Source: Comamonadaceae bacterium 2PF (GTDB taxonomy: Bacteria; Pseudomonadota; Gammaproteobacteria; Burkholderiales; Burkholderiaceae_C). Taken from it: a DNA stretch of 64,000 bases. The translations under genes were made by a program, and so were the position numbers. Location of the stretch: the NCBI GenBank assembly GCA_005502875.1, contig SCMV01000005.1, positions 1-64,000 of the forward strand. The letters are read 5' to 3'. Position 1 is the stretch's first letter; every line of letters starts with the position of its first letter. Below, piece by piece: positions 38,341 to 48,485 of this stretch. The notes under the pieces are model-generated. The model did not search any database. It was not told the DNA's origin and worked only from the letters and a program-made list of their open reading frames with translations.

Positions 38341-39474
38341 TCAGCGAATTTGGTTGAGCAAGCTGGCGCCATGCGTGACCACGCGCTCACCCGCCTTCAA
38401 GCCGGAGGTGACGGCCACCGAGGCGCCATCCAGCGGCTCGAAGGTGATCACGCGTGGCGTGAAGCGCTCGGGCGATTGCTTGACCCAGACGATGTTCTGA
38501 TTCGATGGGTTTTTGAGCACCGATGCCGACGGGACGGCTTGGCCTTTGACCTTCAGGTCAGATTGCACATAGACCTTCAGGGGCTGCCCGACAGCCAGTT
38601 GAGACAGCGCCTGTCCTGTTGCCGAAAAGACCAATGGCAGTGCTTGATCACGCAGGCTTTTGGCTCCGCCAATGAACTTGAGCGGCACCCTTTGTCCACC
38701 AATGTTCACTGTTGCGCTGGATACGTTCTGGGCCTGAGCCGTGTCATAGGCCAGCGCCTCGATGCGCAGGCGCTGTGGGTCAACGACCTCGAAGACCAGT
38801 TCGCGGGCGTCCACCACCTGGCCAGCCACGGCCTGTGTCGAAGCAATCACGCCGGATACCGGTGCCACGAGCGTGTCGCGCCCCCCCAGACCACCCGAGA
38901 TGGCCGAGAGGCGCTCGCTCAGGCTGGCCAGCTCACTTTGCGCCGCTTCAATCTCTTTGGCAGGCACCGTGTCAGAGAGTTCCTGAAGGCGTGCCAGTCG
39001 TTTGGCTGCCAATGCCCGGGCCGCTTTCAGTTCGGCCTGTTGCGCGACCTGGTTGCTGCGCTCGATGGCCCCCGCTGTGGGCACCACATAGGCCAGGACC
39101 TCGCCTTGTTTGACCTGCTGCCCCAGGCTGGGCAAGCCCTTGGGCCCGGCTTGCAAACGGCCCGCCAAAGAAGCTTGTACTTTGCCGCCCGCATTGGGGT
39201 CCATCGACACCTTGCCTGAGAGCTCGTATGCGCGGGGCAAGTCGCCGTCAGTGACAGCCAGGGTGCGCAGTTGCCACTGCCTTTGGGCAGGCTTGGGCAA
39301 GAACACACTGCCATCGGGTTGGCGCTTGGGGCCATTGCCCGTTGCAGCAGGCGGGGCATCGCCATGGTCATGCCCCTCGCCTGCGCGAGCAAGTGAGGGG
39401 CTGAGTGCGGCACCCAGAACCAGGCATGAGGCCAGACACGAAGCCAGCGCCATAGAAATCTTTGTCGTGCTCAT
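38341..39474 (-). CDS. RND membrane-fusion protein, CzcB-like
   Basis: A 377-residue periplasmic adaptor: signal peptide, short His patch (GEGHDHGDAPP), barrel-sandwich/hairpin region (ELSGKVSMDPNAGG...LKAARALAAKRLARLQEL), beta-barrel and membrane-proximal domain (GLKAGERVVTHGASLL). The GGGAGG site 6 nt before ATG 39474 fixes the start. The start overlaps the stop of the upstream gene (ATGA). It lacks the long His arm of the czcB at 3847. Confidence 0.88.
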   Translation of the reverse strand: MSTTKISMALASCLASCLVLGAALSPSLARAGEGHDHGDAPPAATGNGPKRQPDGSVFLPKPAQRQWQLRTLAVTDGDLPRAYELSGKVSMDPNAGGKVQASLAGRLQAGPKGLPSLGQQVKQGEVLAYVVPTAGAIERSNQVAQQAELKAARALAAKRLARLQELSDTVPAKEIEAAQSELASLSERLSAISGGLGGRDTLVAPVSGVIASTQAVAGQVVDARELVFEVVDPQRLRIEALAYDTAQAQNVSSATVNIGGQRVPLKFIGGAKSLRDQALPLVFSATGQALSQLAVGQPLKVYVQSDLKVKGQAVPSASVLKNPSNQNIVWVKQSPERFTPRVITFEPLDGASVAVTSGLKAGERVVTHGASLLNQIR

Positions 39475-40034
39475 TCGGCACCTCCCATGCGTGTGCGCTT
39501 GTTGCGCTGAATGAAGAACAGCCCACCGGCGACCACCACCAGCCCGGGCAGCGCCCACTTGAGCCACCGGCTCATGGGCCATGTGCCACCGCCAGAGGCA
39601 TCGGCAGCATCGGTGTGGGCGGCTTCGTGCACATCCAGCTCGGCCGCCAGCAGATCGGACGCCTGACCAGCCACCACGGTGGCGCTCACAGGGTATTCAC
39701 CCTCTTCAGGTTCAGCGGCCAGGGTGGCTTCGAACGTGCCTTCTTCGGTTTGTTTGACGGGCAATGCCTTGCCTGCGAATTCGATCTCCAGGCTGGCGCC
39801 TTTGACAGGGCTGTTGTCTGCCGCTTGATCCAGGTAGAGCGTCAGCTGGCGGCCGTCGAGCACGCCGACCAGCTCGAACTGGTCCGACGTTGCTTCGAAG
39901 CGGGCCAAAGTCGGCTCGGCTGCGGCGCTTGGCGCCTCGCCATGGTCATGGCCTTCACCGGCCATGACCAAAGCCGTCACGGTGCTCAGGCCAAGGGCTG
40001 CGGCCCAGGCACGGATGGTTTGTATGTGTGTCAT
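39471..40034 (-). CDS. His-patch periplasmic protein with C-terminal membrane anchor
   Basis: A 187-residue protein: signal peptide, GEGHDHGEAPS patch, a beta domain (FELVGVLDGRQLTLYLDQAADNSPVKGASLEIEFAGKALPV), an acidic linker, and a C-terminal TM (WALPGLVVVAGGLFFIQRNKR). The beta domain looks related to the His-rich proteins at 11915 and 34775 but is anchored in the inner membrane. It is sandwiched between the outer-membrane factor and adaptor genes, so it is probably part of the pump's metal relay. Confidence 0.7.
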   Translation of the reverse strand: MTHIQTIRAWAAALGLSTVTALVMAGEGHDHGEAPSAAAEPTLARFEATSDQFELVGVLDGRQLTLYLDQAADNSPVKGASLEIEFAGKALPVKQTEEGTFEATLAAEPEEGEYPVSATVVAGQASDLLAAELDVHEAAHTDAADASGGGTWPMSRWLKWALPGLVVVAGGLFFIQRNKRTRMGGAE

Positions 40035-40065
40035 GTGGGGGTTTACCTTTGCGATGGCGATGTGT

Positions 40066-41403
40066 TCATGGCTTGGGCAGTTCGCCCAAGGCTTGCCACC
40101 AGGCCGACCAGGCGGCGGACACGTCAATGCGTGCTCGGCTGAGTGCTTTTTGCGCCTGAACGGCCTCCTGTTCAATGCGCAGGCGGGTGGGCAGATCGGT
40201 TTCTCCCAAGCGGAATGACTTGTCGAAGAAGTTTTTGCTCTCCTGCGCAAGTTGCGCCTGGCGATGTGTTGCCTGCCATTGCGTATGGGCGCTTCGCAGT
40301 CGTGCCAGCGCCGAAGCGGCTTGCGCTTGCAGGCGTGCCCGCATTTGTAAGGTCATGGCTTGCGCTTCCTGGGCTGCGGCCAAGGCTTCGGCCTGCCTGG
40401 CATCGGCTCGTGCGCCTGTGCCAAACGGAACCCTCAGACCAACTGTGATGCTCTGCTGATACGGATCGCCTGTTTGCCCTCGGCTGCGTGTTGTCAACAC
40501 GGTGAGCTCTGGACTGGCGCGCCTCGATGAGGCGGCCAAATCCGCTTGCGCACTGGCCATGGACTGTTGGGCCATGGCTTCCGCGAACAACGGGTGTTCA
40601 TCGACTGATGGGGCATCCGATGCGAGGGCATCCGCTGAGGGCAGTGGTGTCGAAACGTCGCCCTCGGATGTCGCTTCGAGGTTGTCAGGAGACAAATCCA
40701 GCAGTCCGGTCAGGCCCCTGAGTGCATGCAGCGATGCCTCGTAGGCGCCTTGCGCTTCAGCAACGGCCGATTCGGCCTGTGCCACGGCTCCCTCTGCCTG
40801 ATGCTGATCCGCGCGGGCCAGATCACCTGCTTTGACGCGGCGGGCCACGTCAAGGGCAATTTGCTGGGCATTGGCAACCCTGGTTTGGGCCAAGGCCAGC
40901 TCGGTTTGCGTGCGCTGCGTTTGCCACCAGCCTTCACGAACAAGGCCAGCGAGTTGCAAGCGTTGGGCCTTCATACTGCCTTGTAGCGCCAAGATTTGGG
41001 CATGGCTGAGTGCAGTCGCGCGTTGACTCTGGCCGGGCAGCCACAAGGGCAGTGCCACACCAACTTCTACTTCGCGGCTGCCTGCACCCGAGCCAGGGCG
41101 GTCGGTCTTGCCTTGCAGCAGCATGGCAGGCGAATCGGCCGTCCACGCGCTGCTGGCGGCCCTCAATGACTCCGCTGCACGCAGGCGTTCGGTGTAGGAC
41201 TGCGCCTCTGGCTGACGCGACCAGGCTGCTTCCAACAAGGTTAAAAGCGTCAGTTTGGAGGGCGCAGCGGTGAGGTGTTGAGCGTCGCTCTGTGAGATGA
41301 CAGGTGCCTGAGCCCCCGTTGTTTGAGCTTGAAGGGGTGACAGGCAGGCTAGCGAGGCCATCATGGCCAGCGCTGAGCTTAGTGTTTGATGACGGAAATG
41401 CAT
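40066..41403 (-). CDS. Outer-membrane efflux protein, CzcC-like
   Basis: A 445-residue TolC-family protein: signal peptide (MHFRHQTLSSALAMMASLACLSPLQAQ), first OEP repeat LLEAAWSRQPEAQSYTERL, coiled-coil helices rich in Ala/Gln, and a second repeat ending SFRLGETDLPTRLRIEQEAVQAQ. It supplies the exit duct for the RND pump of this operon. A GGAG-like site lies before ATG 41403. Confidence 0.88.
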   Translation of the reverse strand: MHFRHQTLSSALAMMASLACLSPLQAQTTGAQAPVISQSDAQHLTAAPSKLTLLTLLEAAWSRQPEAQSYTERLRAAESLRAASSAWTADSPAMLLQGKTDRPGSGAGSREVEVGVALPLWLPGQSQRATALSHAQILALQGSMKAQRLQLAGLVREGWWQTQRTQTELALAQTRVANAQQIALDVARRVKAGDLARADQHQAEGAVAQAESAVAEAQGAYEASLHALRGLTGLLDLSPDNLEATSEGDVSTPLPSADALASDAPSVDEHPLFAEAMAQQSMASAQADLAASSRRASPELTVLTTRSRGQTGDPYQQSITVGLRVPFGTGARADARQAEALAAAQEAQAMTLQMRARLQAQAASALARLRSAHTQWQATHRQAQLAQESKNFFDKSFRLGETDLPTRLRIEQEAVQAQKALSRARIDVSAAWSAWWQALGELPKP

Positions 41404-41570
41404 CCGATTCTTCTCCGGGAAAAATCCACAGGTGGAAGGAATCGGCGAGGGTCAGGGTCGCGGCGTTGAAGGCGAAAAGGGCCGCACAAATGGCATGGCA
41501 CCGATGCGTCAATCACACGCGATAAGACAGGCTGAATGTGGGGCGCGAACCCCGGGCAGCACCTCGCCGC

Positions 41571-41927
41571 TCAGGCGAGGTTTGACCAGTTGGGGCGGTC
41601 GGGCAAGGCCACGGGCGCAGCGGGCACCCTGGCGTCTTCAGTGCGCATCAGGCCTCGATTGGGCGTGCCAATCTGGTTGCGGCTCGTGAATTGGGGCAAC
41701 GCTGCGCAGTGACCATGGCAAGCATGGCAGTCGGCGTGGTCGGCGTTGGATGTTTGGCCATCGGGTGACGGGAAGTCACCACCACTCAGTTCGCTGTGCT
41801 CATGCTGGTGGTGCCCCAGATGCGTTGTCTGGGGCGAATGTTCGTGCTGGCAATAGGGTGCCGCTGCCGCCCAGAGGGACTGCAAAGGCAACCAACACAG
41901 CAAGAAAATGGCGATCCAGCGACGCAT
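41571..41927 (-). CDS. CzcI-type periplasmic protein (copy 3)
   Basis: A 118-residue exported protein: MRRWIAIFLLCWLPLQSLWAAAA signal, YCQHEHSPQTTHLGHHQHEHS, then DHADCHACHGHCAALP and the end PDRPNWSNLA. The same plan as the copies at 2064 and 33891. It lies between the transglutaminase-like gene and the outer-membrane factor in the seven-gene operon. Confidence 0.78.
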   Translation of the reverse strand: MRRWIAIFLLCWLPLQSLWAAAAPYCQHEHSPQTTHLGHHQHEHSELSGGDFPSPDGQTSNADHADCHACHGHCAALPQFTSRNQIGTPNRGLMRTEDARVPAAPVALPDRPNWSNLA

Positions 41928-41968
41928 GGTGAAAAGTGTAGCAGGGTACGGACGGCGCTCGTGGTGAT

Positions 41969-42676
41969 TCACTTGCCGGACCTGATGGATTGCACGGTTT
42001 TGTTCATCCAGTGGCGAACCACGTGCTGAAACAAGTACCGCTTGAAGCCCGAGAGGTTGGTGCCGTGTCTGGTGTAAAAGTCGTCGGGCGTGTCGAAAAG
42101 CCCAAAATCATGGTTGATGCCATTGCGCTGGATGTAGGTGCTTTCACCTTGCCAAGCGATGGGCGGGTTTTGCAGGTCGTCCACCGCAGCACCGTATCCG
42201 CAAAACGGCCCGTTGTGCTGAGAGAAGCGCTTTTGCAGGGCACTCAGGTAGGTTCGGTCCAGAATGAACCCCTCAAGGTTGATCCAGCGCCCATCCATGT
42301 CAACTTCCACCCAACTGTGGATGATGTTCCCGGGGGCGAGCAAATAGGCCAAACCGGTGATGGCACCTTTTTGCAAGGCCTTGTCGATGGTGAAGCCATG
42401 GAATCGGCAGGGAACGTCCATGGCTCTGAGCAGTGCCATCAACAAGGTGCCCTTGGTATTGCACTGGCCGATGCCATCTGCCAGCACACGGGAAGCGGGC
42501 AGATCGTCTTGGGTGTTGTAGCCAAACGCGATCTCGTCACGCACGAAGGCATACGCCGCCCCAACGCGATCATGTAGTCCCAATGAAGTCCAGTTTCTTT
42601 GCTGAATCAGTTGGCGAATGGCTGGGGCGTGGTGGTCAAGGATCGGGGTGGCTTGAGTCAGGTGGTGATGGCGCAT
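41969..42676 (-). CDS. Transglutaminase-like cysteine protein
   Basis: A 235-residue cytosolic protein (no signal peptide) of the transglutaminase-like superfamily. Nucleophile Cys72 in ADGIGQCNTKGTLLMALLRA, His120 in IIHSWVEVDMDGRWINLEG; the third acid would be Glu135, where Asp is usual. Such domains hydrolyse or transfer amide bonds. It is first in the seven-gene RND operon, directly behind a CadR-type promoter, which is an odd place for this family. The substrate is unknown. Confidence 0.78.
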   Translation of the reverse strand: MRHHHLTQATPILDHHAPAIRQLIQQRNWTSLGLHDRVGAAYAFVRDEIAFGYNTQDDLPASRVLADGIGQCNTKGTLLMALLRAMDVPCRFHGFTIDKALQKGAITGLAYLLAPGNIIHSWVEVDMDGRWINLEGFILDRTYLSALQKRFSQHNGPFCGYGAAVDDLQNPPIAWQGESTYIQRNGINHDFGLFDTPDDFYTRHGTNLSGFKRYLFQHVVRHWMNKTVQSIRSGK

Positions 42677-42714
42677 GGCGTGAGCCTTCGGCTTTCAAGA
42701 TTCGATATGCCTTG

Positions 42715-42745
42715 ATTTGAAAGCCTGTAGTGACTCCAGAGTCAA
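42715..42745 (-). promoter_or_regulatory. CadR-type promoter of the seven-gene RND operon
   Basis: Minus strand: -35 TTGACT (42745-42740), 19-bp spacer with CTGGAG...CTACAGG, -10 TCAAAT (42720-42715). It is a close match to the cadA promoter. It lies 39 bp upstream of the transglutaminase start. No merR gene is adjacent. Confidence 0.78.
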
Positions 42746-43320
42746 GATGCCAGTGCACCCGCCGCACCGTCTGCGCCACGTCTACCCTGGCAGCCCGCCT
42801 GCCATCGCCTTCACGGGGTGCCTTGTTGGAGAGCGATGATTGCCATGCCCGCGATTGCCAGGGCTGCGCCTGCAATGTCCCGGTGCGTGGGTGTCACACA
42901 GCACTTCAGTCGAAATTGCATTGCTGCTCAATGGCTTGTGAGTTGTTCGTCGGACCAATTGGGCAGTACGGATCTGTGTGGGGTGCGCCCAGCAATGGGC
43001 GTCCCTACCGCGATTGCCAAGACGCTAACTTTCCTTCCTCGTGGCGGCCTTGGCAATTGGCCTCGCTGATAGAGGGGCTCCGGTCTCCAAGAAGTTGGCT
43101 ACTTGGCAACGTGCACTTGCCTATCTTTGGCATCATCCCAACAATTCAAACCAACGTGGCACAGGCGGATGTGCTTGCCGCAGCCATGTCGGACTCTGGC
43201 GTCAATCGCCTGTGGGCACGTCGTGTGGCCCCATTTAATGGCTAACCCCGATGGATCTTCATTTATGTTCTGCGGGCAGCAACTGACTTTGGCTCTGCCG
43301 GAAGGATTGCTAGGAGCATG
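42746..43320. other. Gap with a ynfA remnant, otherwise no gene
   Basis: About 575 bp between the RND operon promoter and the second methyltransferase. Apart from the ynfA tail at 42811-42906 I find no credible gene. The forward ORF at 42730-43245 has no family, no ribosome site and poor codon structure. Confidence 0.4.
42811..42906 (-). pseudogene. ynfA C-terminal remnant
   Basis: The minus frame reads TPTHRDIAGAALAIAGMAII then ALQQGTP and a stop, the last helix of a YnfA protein (compare [20 protein letters not shown] at 15873). The three upstream helices are gone. Confidence 0.5.
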
Positions 43321-43977
43321 ATGTCTGAAGACAATCTGAAAGGCCCAAATGGTGAGGACGTTCTATCATCCGTTCGCCATGATGCTGCCGTGGCGTCGAC
43401 AAACCGATTCTACGAGGACCATGCGGTCGAATACTTCTCATGGACCTTCGGTGCACAGACGCAGTTCGTCCTGGATCGCTTCCTGTCACATCTGCCGGCC
43501 AAGGCCTCCATCCTTGATGCCGGCTGCGGCTCCGGCCGGGACCTCAAATTCTTTCTTTCCCGGGGTCATTGTGCGTTGGGGATCGATGCCTCGACAGCCC
43601 TCGTGCAAATGGCGGCCCAGCATTCGGGCGCCCCATGTGAGGTCGCTCGGATCGAAAGCATCAGCTATGAAGATCGGTTCGATGGGATATGGGCATGTGC
43701 TTCATTGCTCCACTTGCCCCGGGACGCATTTCGCCCCGCGCTTCGTTGCCTGAACCGGGCCCTCAAAAGAGGCGGCACACTCTTCATGGCAGTCCAGGAG
43801 GGGCAGGGCGAAGCGATTCTTCCGGACGGCCGTTTGTACGTCTACTACTCAGAAGACGACATACGCAGGTCACTTGACGTCGCCGGGTTGGCCGTGAATG
43901 AACTCTGGATGTCGCGGAATTCGGCTGAGGCGATGCACCAGCCGGTATGGATCAATGTCATTGCCACTGCGCGATAG
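43321..43977 (+). CDS. Class I SAM-dependent methyltransferase (copy 2)
   Basis: A 218-residue paralogue of the protein at 141-728: FYEDHAVEYFSWTFGA, SILDAGCGSGRDLKFF (SAM motif I), GIDAS, DGIWACASLLHLPRDAF and AVQEGQGEAILPDGR. It has an N-terminal extension of about 20 residues. The second of two tandem ATGs suits the AGGAG site better. It is convergent with lspA. Substrate unknown. Confidence 0.85.
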   Translation: MSEDNLKGPNGEDVLSSVRHDAAVASTNRFYEDHAVEYFSWTFGAQTQFVLDRFLSHLPAKASILDAGCGSGRDLKFFLSRGHCALGIDASTALVQMAAQHSGAPCEVARIESISYEDRFDGIWACASLLHLPRDAFRPALRCLNRALKRGGTLFMAVQEGQGEAILPDGRLYVYYSEDDIRRSLDVAGLAVNELWMSRNSAEAMHQPVWINVIATAR

Positions 43978-44014
43978 CGCGCCAGGACGACACTGACCGT
44001 TGGCATACCTCCCG

Positions 44015-44518
44015 TCAACGCGGCCCAGACTCCGTTTTCCCTCCCCGCAACTCACAGACGAGCATCAAGACAGCACCGAGGGTGATGCCGATATCTGCGA
44101 CGTTGAAGGCTGGCCAGTAGAACGACTGCCACCTGACATCAATCCAGTCCACCACCGCCCCGCGAGCGAGCCGATCGAGCAGGTTCCCTAAAGCACCGCC
44201 TAGGAGAAGCCCGAAGGCCAGCCGCTGAGGGCGATCAGTTTGAGGCCGCCGAATCAGTATGACCAAAACAATCGAGGCAGCCACAGCGACTGCGCTGAAG
44301 AAGAAGCGCTGCCATCCACCTGCGTCGTGCAAGAAACTGAAAGCGGCACCTTCGTTCCGCCAGTGGACGATATTAAGCACCGGGAGCCATGGCTCGCTGG
44401 AGCCATACGGGAGTGCAGCGACCACCGCAGCTTTGCTTACGATGTCCATCAGGAATACGGCTGCGGCGGCAAGGAAGGCACGGGCAACGCTCGGATCAAA
44501 TCTTTGGCGTATCGTCAC
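44015..44518 (-). CDS. lspA: Signal peptidase II (lipoprotein)
   Basis: A 167-residue integral membrane aspartyl peptidase that cleaves lipoprotein signals. Four TMs; NEGAAFSFL, the catalytic Asp region GGALGNLLDRLARGAVVDWID and FNVADIGI are present. GTG start. Island-borne LspA proteins follow cadA/pbrA in lead-resistance operons (PbrB/C type); here it follows the cadA remnant and could still be read from the operator at 44828. At least two lipoproteins in this island would be substrates. Confidence 0.9.
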   Translation of the reverse strand: MTIRQRFDPSVARAFLAAAAVFLMDIVSKAAVVAALPYGSSEPWLPVLNIVHWRNEGAAFSFLHDAGGWQRFFFSAVAVAASIVLVILIRRPQTDRPQRLAFGLLLGGALGNLLDRLARGAVVDWIDVRWQSFYWPAFNVADIGITLGAVLMLVCELRGGKTESGPR

Positions 44519-44812
44519 TGGACCTTATCCCTCTCGCTGTAGGCCTGAGCAGGCGCAATCCGTTGAACACCACGACCAGGCTCGCATCCATGTCAGCCAG
44601 GATTGCCAGCCACAAGCTGGCGTGTCCCGTGAAGGTCAAGACCATGAACACCGCCTTGGTGCCGATCGCAAAGGCGATGTTGGCCCTCAGCACATTGCCC
44701 ACCCGATGGGAGAGAGCGATGAACTCTGGCAACTTGCGCAGGTCGTCTTGCATGAGGGCCACGTCAGCAGTCTCAATGGCGGTGTCGGTGCCTGCTGCGT
44801 GATGGTCATGGC
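44496..44812 (-). pseudogene. Headless cadA (C-terminal fragment)
   Basis: The minus frame carries only the end of a P-type ATPase: AGTDTAIETADVALMQDDLRKL...IGTKAVFMVL...ASLWLAILADMDASLVVV-NGLRLLR, matching the last 100 or so residues of the CadA at 31602. The ATG behind AAGGAG at about 44813 reads out of frame with this fragment. The N-terminal domains, CPC and DKTGT are missing. The deletion seems to have joined the gene's start to its tail. Confidence 0.8.
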
Positions 44813-44827
44813 GTGCTCCTTGACAAC

Positions 44828-44858
44828 ATTTGAAACCCTGTAGCCGGTTCAGAGTCAA
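44828..44858 (-). promoter_or_regulatory. CadR-type promoter of the cadA/lspA remnant
   Basis: Minus strand: -35 TTGACT (44858-44853), 19-bp spacer with CTGAACC...CTACAGGG-like dyad, -10 TCAAAT (44833-44828). It is intact although its own cadA is destroyed and no divergent cadR remains. Confidence 0.78.
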
Positions 44859-44898
44859 GGCCTTGGAAAATCCCTTGCGCACAGGGGGGATATTCTGC

Positions 44899-46688
<1,790 letters not shown>

Positions 46689-46713
46689 TTGCCTCAACCC
46701 AAAGGAGTTCATC

Positions 46714-47061
46714 ATGCTGAAACTGAAAATAGCACTGGTCGTTGTGTTTGCGGCCTTGACCACCGCCTGCACGACGGGGCCGCAGGTATCGAGCAACGCC
46801 TACTCGCAAGGTTGGCGGCGAGCGCAGGTTGTGGCCATCGAAAAGGATCAGTTGGCGGTGCGATCAAGCAAGGAAGATTGCCGAATGGCATTGGGTGCTG
46901 AGGCGGGCAAAACCCGGTTTGCCGTGGCTTCCTATAGCTATGGCGGCAATCCCAACCTGAGGGCAAAGCGCATCGTGGCGATACCCAACGATGTCGATGT
47001 CGAGGTGGGCGATTGGGTTGAGGTCAGCATCACCGACTGCCGTCTGGCGCTTAGAAAATAA
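46714..47061 (+). CDS. Small lipoprotein of unknown family (copy 2)
   Basis: A 115-residue lipoprotein with signal MLKLKIALVVVFAALTTAC. Mature motifs GWRRAQ, DCRMALGAEAG, AVASYSYGGNPNLRAKR, VAIPN and VGDWVEVSITDC mirror the protein at 34359. The AAAGGAG site 6 nt before ATG 46714 is strong. It lies 25 bp downstream of the truncated czcA, as its twin lies after a CzcI gene: another metal module, same partner. Confidence 0.72.
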   Translation: MLKLKIALVVVFAALTTACTTGPQVSSNAYSQGWRRAQVVAIEKDQLAVRSSKEDCRMALGAEAGKTRFAVASYSYGGNPNLRAKRIVAIPNDVDVEVGDWVEVSITDCRLALRK

Positions 47062-47123
47062 ACTCTGGAAGCAAGGGCCCTTGAGTCACGACATCCTTCC
47101 TTCCTGCCTGAACCTGCTCACCC

Positions 47124-48188
47124 ATGATCCAAAAGTTGCTCTCTCATCGACATGTCGGCGTGATGTCCGCGTTGTTGGCCGCATTGTTGTTCGGTGTGAG
47201 CGCGCCGCTTGCTAAGGTTCTGCTCGCTCAGACCAGCCCATGGCTGCTGGCGGCGCTGTTGTACCTGGGATCCGGAATGGGTTTGTGGGTGGTGCGTCGC
47301 ATTCAGCGTGTACCTCCGGTGACCCTGGCTTGGCGCGAATGGGGGTGGTTGGCAGGCGCCATCGTGACGGGCGGCATCGCAGCGCCTGTCTTGTTGATGA
47401 CTGGGCTTGCGGGCATGTCCGCGTCTCAATCGTCCTTGCTGCTCAATGCGGAGAGTGTGCTGACTGCCGTGCTGGCCTGGGTGGTGTTCAAGGAGAACGT
47501 GGACCGACGCATCGTGCTGGGCATGGCTGCCATCGTGGCCGGTGCCTTGGTGCTGAGTTGGCCAGGTGCTGCTGAGCACGTAGCCACTTCGACACTCTGG
47601 CCATCTTTGGCGGTGCTGGGGGCATGTTTGGGCTGGGCGGTGGACAACAACCTGACGCGCAAAGTCGCCTTGAACGACGCCGGCTTCATTGCCATGGCCA
47701 AAGGATTGAGCGCAGGCAGCAGCAATCTGGTTTTGGCCGTGGCGCTGGGCGCGGGGTGGCCCGGTTGGGAGACCACTTTGTCTGCGGGCTTACTCGGGTT
47801 TCTCAGCTACGGCGCCAGCCTGACCTTGTTCGTTCTGGCGCTGCGGCATCTGGGTGCGTCGCGCACAGGGGCCTACTTCTCCGTTGCACCGTTCTTTGGC
47901 GCGCTGGTGTCTGTGCTGCTTCTCCACGAGCCTGTCACGGTTCAGTTGCTGGTCGCTGCGGCCTTGATGGCTTGGGGTGTCTGGCTGCACTTGTCGGAGG
48001 ACCATGCTCACGAGCATTCGCATGAGGCCCTGGAACACGCGCATGAGCACGTTCACGATGCGCACCATCAACATGAGCACGCTGGCCCTGTCGTGCTGGG
48101 TGTGCCGCACAAGCACGTTCATCGCCATTTGCCTATGAGCCACAGCCACGCGCATTTCCCGGATGCGCACCATCGACACGGCCACTGA
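47124..48188 (+). CDS. DMT/EamA transporter with His-rich tail
   Basis: A 354-residue inner-membrane transporter: ten hydrophobic helices in two EamA halves (ALLFGVSAPLAKVLL, LLNAESVLTAVLAWVVFKENV, LGASRTGAYFSVAPFFGALVSVLLLHE). From about residue 295 follows a cytosolic tail with over 20 His (EDHAHEHSHEALEHAHEHVH, later HKHVHRHL and HSHAHFPDAHHRHGH). EamA proteins usually move amino acids, sugars or nucleotides; the tail recalls metal buffering loops of ZIP and CDF carriers. A metal role is likely by context but unproven. Confidence 0.82.
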   Translation: MIQKLLSHRHVGVMSALLAALLFGVSAPLAKVLLAQTSPWLLAALLYLGSGMGLWVVRRIQRVPPVTLAWREWGWLAGAIVTGGIAAPVLLMTGLAGMSASQSSLLLNAESVLTAVLAWVVFKENVDRRIVLGMAAIVAGALVLSWPGAAEHVATSTLWPSLAVLGACLGWAVDNNLTRKVALNDAGFIAMAKGLSAGSSNLVLAVALGAGWPGWETTLSAGLLGFLSYGASLTLFVLALRHLGASRTGAYFSVAPFFGALVSVLLLHEPVTVQLLVAAALMAWGVWLHLSEDHAHEHSHEALEHAHEHVHDAHHQHEHAGPVVLGVPHKHVHRHLPMSHSHAHFPDAHHRHGH

Positions 48189-48190
48189 GG

Positions 48191-48485
48191 TCAGGACGAC
48201 GTTGGCTGAAACGCAATGAAGGCCTTCCCCGCCAGCGCCATGCAGGCCCAGACCGCTGTCCCAGCGGCTTGGGGTGATGCCATCCACTTGCCACAGTCAC
48301 GCCAAGGCCCCAAAAATGTAGACACCACCACAGACCGCGTAGGTACGCCCGGCCGCCGTGGGGTGCAGCGTCGGCAGCCACGGAGAACAAACTCAGCGCT
48401 GTCGCAGCAGGCAGCAGGAGCCACATGGACTTGCCCTGCTGGAGTACCAGCGCAGGCAGGTAGACCAGGATTTCAAGTGCGTCAC
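48191..48485 (-). pseudogene. ynfA pseudogene (frameshifted)
   Basis: Minus-strand pieces of YnfA lie in successive frames: EILVYLPALVLQQGKSMWLLLPAA, then a Gly-Arg-Tyr region, then DGITPSRWD, and AVWACMALAGKAFIAFQPTSS with a stop at 48191. At least two frameshifts separate them. It overlaps the end of the copF-like gene by a few bases. Confidence 0.7.

Noticed and set aside
42730-43245. A 171-codon forward frame in the scar region
   Set aside because: No ribosome site and no domain. It runs across a recognisable ynfA remnant on the other strand.
47790-48287. A His/Met/Arg-rich minus frame opposite the DMT tail
   Set aside because: It is the complement of the His-rich tail; only its first part overlaps real ynfA remnant sequence.
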